Source: Chloroflexi bacterium HGW-Chloroflexi-10 (GTDB lineage Bacteria > Chloroflexota > Anaerolineae > Anaerolineales > Anaerolineaceae). Taken from it: a stretch of DNA of 64,000 nt. The translations under genes were made by a program, and so were the position numbers. The stretch is from NCBI GenBank assembly GCA_002840755.1, contig PHBZ01000014.1:1-64000 (forward strand). Direction: 5' to 3'. The notes beneath the pieces are model-generated. The model was not told the origin of the DNA and did no database searches. It saw nothing but the letters and a program-made list of their open reading frames with translations. Positions 54,096-62,900 of this stretch are shown here, piece by piece. Each line of letters begins with the position of its first letter. The first letter of the stretch is position 1.

Positions 54096-55154
54096 ATGCA
54101 AGCAAATATCGTTTTACTCCCCGGTGACGGCATCGGGCCAGAAGTAACCCGAGCCGCCGTGGCTGTGCTGGACTTTGTCGCCAAAAAGTACGAGCATCAA
54201 TTTGATTACAGTGAGCAGCGCATAGGCGGCTGCGCGATTGACGCGGAAGGCACCGCGCTGGGTGAAGCCACACTGCAGGCGTGCCAGTCGGCGGATGCGG
54301 TGCTGTTGGGCGCTGTCGGCGGACCGAAATGGGACGACCCGAATGCCGCGGTACGCCCTGAACAGGGTTTGCTGGCGCTACGCAAAGGCATGGGTGTCTT
54401 TGCCAACCTGCGTCCAGTGCGCCTGCACCCTGACCTGGCGGCTGCTTCACCACTCAAGCCCGAGCTGCTGGCTGGCGTGGATATCATCGTCGTGCGCGAA
54501 CTGACCGGCGGGCTGTATTTTGGGGAACCGAAAGGGCAGGACGTGCAAAATGGGGTGCGCCGCGGATATGACACCTTAATGTATCATGATTACGAGGTAG
54601 AACGGATTGTTGACCTGGCTTTTCGACTGGCCCAGGGACGCCGGAAAAAGGTAACCTCGGTGGACAAGGCCAATGTACTGGCATCCTCGCGCCTGTGGCG
54701 CAAGGTGACCATGGAAGTAGCGACACGCTACCCGGACGTAGCCCTGGAACACATGCTGGTGGACACGGCGGCGATGAAACTGGTTACCGGCCCGGCGGTG
54801 TTGGATGTGGTGGTGACCGAGAACATGTTTGGCGACATCCTGACTGACGAAGCCTCGGTGCTGGCCGGCTCGATGGGACTGCTGCCCTCCGCTTCTCTAG
54901 GCGCGGGGAAAAATGGACTCTACGAGCCAATTCACGGCTCCGCGCCGGATATCGCCGGCAAAGGGATTGCCAATCCGGTGGGCACCATCCTCAGCGCTGC
55001 GATGCTGCTGCGGTACTCGCTCGGCCTGGAAACAGAAGCTGCTGCCATCGAAAAGGCCGTTTACGAAGCACTTTCTGACGGATGCCGCACGCGCGACCTG
55101 GGCGGTGAGCTTTCCACTACGCAAATGACCGAAGAAATCATCAAAAAACTATAA
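54096..55154 (+). CDS. leuB: 3-isopropylmalate dehydrogenase
   Basis: The product of 352 residues oxidises and decarboxylates 3-isopropylmalate with NAD+. It starts [20 protein letters not shown]. Substrate residues lie in [12 protein letters not shown] (about 105) and [16 protein letters not shown] (about 135-150); the metal Asp residues lie in [31 protein letters not shown] (about 236-266), and [18 protein letters not shown] (about 280) binds NAD. AGGAGC precedes the ATG at 54096; the 11 codons upstream are not family sequence. A weak inverted repeat (54041-54070) lies between cimA and this gene. Confidence 0.95.
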   Translation: MQANIVLLPGDGIGPEVTRAAVAVLDFVAKKYEHQFDYSEQRIGGCAIDAEGTALGEATLQACQSADAVLLGAVGGPKWDDPNAAVRPEQGLLALRKGMGVFANLRPVRLHPDLAAASPLKPELLAGVDIIVVRELTGGLYFGEPKGQDVQNGVRRGYDTLMYHDYEVERIVDLAFRLAQGRRKKVTSVDKANVLASSRLWRKVTMEVATRYPDVALEHMLVDTAAMKLVTGPAVLDVVVTENMFGDILTDEASVLAGSMGLLPSASLGAGKNGLYEPIHGSAPDIAGKGIANPVGTILSAAMLLRYSLGLETEAAAIEKAVYEALSDGCRTRDLGGELSTTQMTEEIIKKL

Positions 55155-55219
55155 AGCTTGCAGCCGCTTAGCGAAGGCAATGCTTTGTTTACCATCTTTC
55201 CAAAATTTTCGGAGGTACC

Positions 55220-56140
55220 ATGGGTATAGAATCTCAATTTATCTGGATGAATGGGCAGATGCTGCCCTACGAAAAAGCAACTGTCCATTTTTTGAATATG
55301 ACGTTGCATTACGGTGTAGGCGCTTTTGAAGGCATCCGCTGTTACGACACACCGCGAGGACCGGCGGTTTTCCGGCTGAGTGAACACATGCAGCGCCTGA
55401 TCGATTCCACCAAAGTAATCGGTTTTAATGAGTTCCCTTACACTGTGGAGGAACTCAGCCAGGCTGTGCGGGATGTGGTTAAGGCAAATGGTCTGAAAGA
55501 ATGTTATATCCGCCCGCTGGTTTACCTGAATTCCCCCGGGTTGGGATTGAACCTGGCCGGATCAAGCGTTCAGGTGGGGATCGCTGCCTGGGAATGGGGT
55601 AATTTTCTAGGGGAAGACGCGCTCGAGAAAGGCATCCGCGCCAATATTGCTTCTTTCACACGGCACCATCCGAATGTGAGCATGACCAAGGCCAAGATCA
55701 CCGGCAACTATGCCAACTCCATGCTGGCCAAGACCGAGTCGGTGCGGTTGGGTTTTGAAGAAGCGATCATGCTGGACCCACAAGGGTTTATTGCCGAATG
55801 TACGGGCGAAAATATTTTCCTGGTGCGCGGCGGCAAATTGTATACGACGCCGACCGCGACGATCCTGGAAGGGATTACACGCACCAGCCTGCTGACGATC
55901 GCGGCAGACCTGGGTTACACGGTGATCGAGCAGCCGATCTCGCGGGATCAGTTGTATATTGCGGACGAGGTGTTTGTGTGCGGGTCCGCGGCTGAAGTGA
56001 TTGCTATCCGCGAGGTGGATTTCCGCAGGATTGGCAGCGGGGTATGCGGCCCGGTGACGCGAGTGTTGCAGAAGGGGTACCACGCGGCGATCCATGGGGA
56101 GGATGAACGGTATGGGGGCTGGTTGGATTTGGTGGGGTGA
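55220..56140 (+). CDS. ilvE: branched-chain amino acid aminotransferase
   Basis: The 306-residue pyridoxal-phosphate enzyme of fold type IV makes the last transfer from glutamate to the keto acids of Ile, Leu and Val. LHYGVGAFEGIRCYDTPRGP (about 29-48), RPLVYLNSPGLG (about 97), KITGNYANSMLAKTES (the PLP lysine region, about 160) and EAIMLDPQGFIAECTGENIF (about 180-200) are clear. GGAGG precedes the ATG. It is the last gene of the operon, followed by repeat-rich spacer. Confidence 0.95.
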   Translation: MGIESQFIWMNGQMLPYEKATVHFLNMTLHYGVGAFEGIRCYDTPRGPAVFRLSEHMQRLIDSTKVIGFNEFPYTVEELSQAVRDVVKANGLKECYIRPLVYLNSPGLGLNLAGSSVQVGIAAWEWGNFLGEDALEKGIRANIASFTRHHPNVSMTKAKITGNYANSMLAKTESVRLGFEEAIMLDPQGFIAECTGENIFLVRGGKLYTTPTATILEGITRTSLLTIAADLGYTVIEQPISRDQLYIADEVFVCGSAAEVIAIREVDFRRIGSGVCGPVTRVLQKGYHAAIHGEDERYGGWLDLVG

Positions 56141-56151
56141 GGGGGCGAGGG

Positions 56152-56222
56152 ATGAGTACAGAGTACAGAGTAATGAGTACAGAGTAATGAGTACAGAGTA
56201 ATGAGTACAGAGTAATGAGTAT
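56152..56222. repeat. 14-bp tandem repeat, about 4-5 copies
   Basis: Unit AGTAATGAGTACAG repeats head to tail directly after ilvE, with the first copy partial. It is non-coding and of the slippage-prone kind. Nothing suggests a CRISPR array, as there are no spacers. Confidence 0.85.
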
Positions 56223-56279
56223 GGGATGTAGGGAATAGGTTTGGGAAGAACAGGTTCCGGGTGGGTCTGGGGTTGGGGG

Positions 56280-56634
56280 GCGAGGCATCGGGTTTTGAAC
56301 GGGCAGAGAAAATTCTTCCTGCCTCGCCCGTACATAGGCCAGGCAAAATGGGTTGTGACAGACCCACCCTTGTCTATGGGCGACGCATGCGTCGCACCCT
56401 ACGGATTCGGGGTTAGCGACGGGGTATTCGTTTTATTCGTCTATCGTGCAAAAAAATCCAATCGGAACGAATGTGTTTTCCGGAAAAACCGGTATGGGTG
56501 GGGGTGTCTTCGGTGGATATGGCAACTGTGGTTGTTTGTGGCGGGTATTCGTTTTGGAACGAATGGGATCGAATGGTAGAGCGGGAATTGGGAATTGGGA
56601 ATTGGGAATTGGGAGACGGTTATGCGGTTGTTAA
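56280..56634 (-). repeat. long dispersed intergenic repeat, copy B (inverted)
   Basis: Inverted copy of 12184-12525. Read on the minus strand it shows the same order: TTAACAACCGCATA near 56633, the hairpin ATTCGTTCCAAAACGAAT at 56547-56564, the second ATTCGTT/AACGAAT pair, and the well-kept block ending at GATGCCTCG near 56281. It differs from copy A by an added GGGAATT tandem and by small indels. A promoter at 56661-56689 on the minus strand reads into it. Confidence 0.7.
56583..56613. repeat. 7-bp tandem repeat inside repeat copy B
   Basis: GGGAATT repeated four times, then GGGA. Copy A has related but broken AATTCCTG/AAATTCCTG strings in the same place, so the array expanded in copy B. 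Confidence 0.8.
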
Positions 56635-56660
56635 GGTGCCAGACAGTTTGTTACATGGTT

Positions 56661-56689
56661 ATTGTAGAACAATTATTCTAATTTGTCAA
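56661..56689 (-). promoter_or_regulatory. sigma-70-type promoter leading repeat copy B
   Basis: On the minus strand TTGACA (56689-56684), 17-base spacer, TACAAT (56666-56661). It is homologous to the promoter of copy A at 12062-12090 and points away from the RHS gene into the repeat. From here to 56915 I see only AT-rich spacer that should hold the RHS promoter. Confidence 0.65.
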
Positions 56690-56915
56690 GAGTTTTTTGA
56701 AAATTGCTTGGTTGAGAAAACGCGAGTTTTTGGAGTAAATTCGTACAACTTAACAAAAATGTAAAGTAATTATTGGTATTCTATGTGACGTTTGGCATTG
56801 ACCAGGACTTTGTGTGAGACTATACTGGTTTTTACTTAGTCAATCTGTATGTGATTGATTGGCGGGATGTTATTAAAACTGAATAGTTTCTTGAGAATAT
56901 GATCCTGGAGGGACC

Positions 56916-59900
56916 ATGCGCACGGCGTTAAAGACTTCATTGTACCGAGTGTTTTGTGTGTTAACCATAGCTGTTTTGTTTACAGGAAATTTGTTTTCCA
57001 GTTTAAGTACTGTCAATGCGGAAGCTGATCAAATAGAAAGTAAATATTTTGGGACGAAAAATATTAAACTATCCGGTAAAAATAATTATAAAGAATATAT
57101 TGACAAATCATATCAAAAACCCAGATCTCTAGTAAATAGTGATCTATTAACTGATGAAGGTAGTCCATCAATTTCAGAACAATCTCCACATTATTATGTT
57201 CGGAGATGGCCCAGCACAAAAGTTGTTGGTGAATATGAATTTGGATGGGTAGTAGGGGATGAAAATGGAATTCAAGGGAGGAATAATGAGGTTAAACGCT
57301 ATTTTCCCATGGATAATATTTGTGACACACCTGATGGCTGCCCCAAAGGTGCTTTTGTGGCAGTAAAAGGGGAACATCTGGATGGCGGAAGTTATTGTAG
57401 ATTGGGTTTTCGATTGTTTTATCAAGTTGCAGGTTTATATCCTACCGAAATAGAACTACTTTTCTTGGATGGACCCGACCAATACTATACTAAATGGGGA
57501 AGTGTTTGTTTTTTTTCTCAATATGGTAGTGATTGTGAGAATTATTGGCCATATCTTTTTGAAGATATCGGACAATTACCCCCTATCAAATATGCAAATT
57601 TTAATTGGAAAAGGCCATTGGATCCAACATTACCAATGTATGAGGAATTTCAAATATATACAGGAAACAATGGGGCAAATTGTGCCCTAAGACAATTTGA
57701 AGTATATTTTATTTATTACGGCACCCATGAACCAAATCCAACAGTCAAATCTCAGTCAATACGCGACAGCGGCTGTGACGAATGCGAAGATTCGGATATC
57801 CGAGCGACACAGGGATATGCAGGCGGGCCGATTAATACGCTGACCGGTGTTATGGATTACAACACAGAAGATCTGGCAATAGCGACTGCTGCCGGACCGA
57901 TTTCATTGACGCGCTGGTATTCAAACGCCGCTGTGGATGTCTTTACGGCTCCCCTGGGCAACGGATGGGTGCACAGTCTGGATAATCATCTGACATTTCC
58001 CACTTACGCTGAAGACAAAAGAATCCTGGTGAAATTAAACTCATCCAATGAATATGGCTTCCGAATTAATGCTGATGGCAGCTATACGTCCTTACCTGGT
58101 TTTTTTGGCACATTAACAAAAGACGGTGATAATTACTTATTAGAAAAACGAGATCATTCAATATATACTTTTGATGCCTCCGGAAAATTAATTTCTTTAA
58201 CAAATGCATTGAATCAGGAAATTACCTATTCCTATAATTCTGCATCAGGTCTTTTGGAGAGAGTTACGGATACAATCAGCAGCCGGTATATTGAACTGAA
58301 CTATAATCCGGATGGAACTTTATCAATCGCGCGTGATCACGCTAACCGAGAGGTTTCTTACACTTATGATTCCGTCAGCGGTGATCTGACGGGCTTCACG
58401 GATGTGTTGGGGAATACCTGGGAATATGAATATGACGCGACTTTAGCACATTATCTGGCCATAGTGCGGGACCCACAAGGGCATATTGTTGAACAAACCA
58501 TTTATGATCCTACTTCCAAAAAAGCTATACAACAGATCAACGGAGAAGGAAAAACAATTGTTGAACTGGATTACACCGACCCGCAAAACACAGTCATCAA
58601 AGATGGGTTAGGCAATGAAACAGTTCACAGTTATGACGGCTCGAACATGCTGGTTTCCGAAACAAATCCTTTAAATGAGGTAGAAACCAAAAAATATGAT
58701 TTTACCTATCGTCCTACCAACCTGACAGACAAGAGTGAAAATCCAACCACTTTAGCGTGGAGTCCAGATGGCAAACAGTTAACAGGAATAACAGATGCAT
58801 TAGAGCAAACCACTGATCTGGAATATGATTCCGCAGGGAATGTAAATCTTATTCGAGATGCACAAGGCCATGAAACCCAATTTGTTTATGAAGGCAGCCT
58901 GCTTACCTCAACAACTGATGAATTGGATAACACCACCACTTTCACCTACACTACCGCAGCCGACACGGGGCAGCCGGTGGGTTTGCTGAAGACGAGCACG
59001 GATGCATTGGGGCACGCGACTCATTACGCGTACGATGCTCTCGGGCAGTTAACCAGTGTTAAAAACCATCTTGACCAGGAAACCGCTTACCAGTACGATG
59101 CACTCGGGCGGATGATGGTACAGACCAGCGCGGATGGCCGCAGTGACTGGAGCTGTTATGATGCGCTGGGGCGGGTGACCCGTTCGGTGACGAATGCCAG
59201 CGGGGACGGCCTGACGCCGCAGAGCGACCCATGCGACAGGGAGAATTATGTTCCCAGCAGCGACACTGCCTTTGACCGGATCAGCGAGCGCATGTATGAT
59301 TCCGCGGGGAACCTGATTGCCACGGTGGATGTTGCCGAAGGTTGTGTGATTACAGAAACCACGGATGCCAACGGCGATCCGCTGATTAGCGCAAGTGCGG
59401 AATGCCGGGTGAACCGTACGTATTATGACGCGGCCAACCGCCCGATTGCCAGTTTGCGCAACCTGAAAGGCCTGGCGATAACCTCCACCGATTTTGGGGC
59501 TGCAACTCCACAAAATGAAACTGAGAATCTGCTGACCTTGATGATGTACGATGACGCCGGCAACCAGATTGCCGTGATTGGAGTGGACGGGAAGGTGACG
59601 CGCACCTATTACGATGCATTGGGGCGCCCTGAGTATACTGTTCAGAATTTGACCAGCCAGGACTTCAACGTAAACACCCCGCCCGCTACACACGGCAAGG
59701 ATACTGACGTTACCAGCCAGAATATCTACGACAAACGCGGCAACCTGATCGCCGCTGTGGACCTGGTTGCCGGCTGCAGCATCAGCAAAACGGATGACGG
59801 CAGCGGCGGAATTGAGGTAACCGCTACGGAAGCCTGCCGGGTGAACCGCACTTATTATGACGCCTTGAACCGGGTAATTGCCACAGTACAGAACCTGAGC

Positions 59901-62900
59901 GGGCAAGCAATCTCGAATGAAGCTATTCCAACACGGGATTTAAACAACACGGACAACAACCTGCGCAGCGACAATGTCTATGATGCTGTGGGCAACCTGA
60001 TTGCCACGATTGACCCGGCCGGACGGGTGACGCGCAGCTATTACGACGACCTCTACCGGGTTAAGAGCGTAGTGGAGAATCTGAGCTATCCCGATTACAC
60101 AAGCGAAACCATTCCGGCGCGCAGTGAAGGCGATGCCGATAGCAACCTGCGCACGGACAACGAATATGACGAAGCGGGCAACCTGATTGCCAGCATCGAC
60201 CCGCTGGGCGTTATCTCGCGCACCTGGTATGACGAGCTGAACCAGCCTACCCAGAGCGTGACCAACCTGGTTGACCCGGCCAACCCGACCGCCGGGTGGG
60301 ATACGCTGAAGATTTTAACCAGCGCCCCGGCTTATGACGCCAATCACCCGGACTGGAACGTTCCCTCCGCTACCCCGCTGTATGACGCATACGGCCAGAC
60401 GGTGGGATCGATGGACCCGCTGGGCGCTATCTCACGCACCTGGTATGATGCGCTGAACCGGCCAGTGGTGAGCGTCAGCAACCTGGCAGACCCGAATAAT
60501 TCCGCTGCCAGTTGGACTGATTTGAGAGAACTGAGCGCCCCGCCGGCCTATGACGAAGAGAACACGGATCAGAACGTGCCCGGCAGCCAAAGTGTCTACG
60601 ATGACGAAGGACGCCAGATCGCCAGCATCAACCCGCTGGGCGTGATTACCCGCACCTACTATGATGAGTTGGGACGGGCCTGGCTGAGCGTGCAGAACCT
60701 GAGCGGACAGACCCCCCAAGTTGATACCCCGCCGACCTTTGACCCATTGAACCCGCTGGTCAACATCCGTACGGAAACGATCTACAATGCCACCGGCTTG
60801 GCTATCGCCAGCAAAGATACCTACGGGCGCATCAACCGCACCTACTTTGACGGACTGAATCGCCCGGTGATGCAGGTACAAAACCTGGTTGGGGATATCC
60901 GGGATGAGACCCCTCCAACGTATGAAGCGCTATACCCGCAAGAAAATATCCGCAGCGAAACGATTTATGACAGCTACGGGCAGGTGATCGCGACGATTGC
61001 GCCGGACGGCACCATTCAACGCAATTACTATGACAAACTGGGGCGGGTGACTGCCGCGGTGGCTAACCTGCAGGGCGACCCCGAACTGATCTCCAACCCG
61101 CCAGCGTATGACCCAAATGACGCAGCGCACATCGACCAGAATGTGCCAACCTTTATGGCATACGACATCTCGGGCAACCTGGTGACACAGACGGACGCCA
61201 AAGGGATTGTGACACGATTTGAATACGATGAGATGAATCGTCTGACCGCGGTGATTGAAAATTACGCAGATGGCCTCGCAGGCGACCATAAGACCAATGT
61301 ACGCACGGAATACAGCTACGACGCCAACGGGAAGCGGTTGACGATCCGCGACGGCAACGCGACTTTAAACGGCACGCAGAATGTGACCAGTTTTACGTAC
61401 GACGCACTGGGCCGCCAGGTGGGTGAAGCAGATGCGCTGGGGAATACCTGGACGCAGACTTATGATATCCTGGGCCGGATTGCCTCCACCACGGACGCGA
61501 ACGGCGCGGTAATTGCCTACCAATATGACGCGGTTGGACGCCTGGAAAGGATCGAATACCCGGGAACGCAAGCGGACGTGAGCTTTGCCTACGATATTAC
61601 CGGCCGCCGGACAGGCATGCAGGACGGCTTCGGCATTGGCACCACCTGGGACTATGATGCCCTGGGCCGGGTGGAAAGCGTGACAGACGGCAATAACCAG
61701 AGGGTGGGTTATGCTTATGACGCGCTGGGCAACCGCACCGGAATTACCTACGCGGATAACAAACAGGTGAGTTACGCTTTTGACGCGCTGTACCGCCTGG
61801 AGAGCGTAACCGACTGGCAGTCGCAGGCGATTTTGTACCAGTATGACCTGAACAACCGCCTGGTGAATGCGAGTCTGCACAATGGGGTGGATTCCGTTTA
61901 CCAATATGACGGGGTGGGACGGTTGAAGGATCTGACCCACCAGACAAATGAGGCCATCATTGCTGCTTACCAATACACGTATGATGCCAACGGCAACCGC
62001 AAGAGTGTTGTGGAATACCAGGCACAACCGCCCGCACCGACGGCTACACCGACGGCTACCGCGACACCGACTGCTACTCCAACACCAACTTCAACACCGA
62101 CCAATACGCCTACGGAAACATCGTCACCCACCCCAACGGCTACAGTCACAGCCACATCGACAGCTACCGCAACGGCTACAGCCACCCGAACAGCAACCCC
62201 AACCGCTACCCGGACCAACACGCCCACAGCCACGAGAACAAGAACAGCCACAGCTACAAAAACAAGAACACCAACGGCAACCCGGACCAGAACACCGACA
62301 GTGACTCGTACGTCGACTCCATTGCGAGAATATATGCCATTGATATTAAAGCTACCTATTGGGTCAGGCGGATACCCGGCTCCTCGCCAGGGTATATTAG
62401 AAGAAACGCAAACGTTGAGTGAACGAAATGCCTATCCCGCACCGGGTATTGAAGAAGAAAATGGTTATCCCGCGCCGGGTATTGAGGAAAGCAATTCCGA
62501 AACAGCTACACAGGCAAGCGAAGAGCCGAGCTTGTTTGACGCGATTATTAATTTCTTCAGTAACATGATTGATTCAATCAACACTTCCAGCAGCAACTCC
62601 TGGGGTGCCGGCAAGGTATTGGCTATGCCGGAAGTACAGGGAGAGAGTGAACAGACGAATATCCAAATCGACTACCTGTATGATCCGCTCAACCGCCTTA
62701 CCGAAGCCAATTACGAGGATGGGAGTTATTATCATTACGATTATGATGCGACCGGCAACCGGCTGAGTGAGACGACGATGACGGGAACGACTGGTTATAT
62801 TTATGATGCTGCCAACCGCCTGACGAGTGTGGACGGCGTGGCTTACACCTGGGATAATAATGGTAATCTGCTGAATGACGGCGTTTCCACTTACACCTAT

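Noticed and set aside
56152..56222. Possible CRISPR array after ilvE
   Set aside because: The 14-bp units follow each other without unique spacers and no cas gene is near.
61948..62304. Plus-strand frame of 118 codons rich in His, Arg, Pro and Gln
   Set aside because: It is an out-of-frame reading of the Thr/Pro-rich stalk of the RHS gene.
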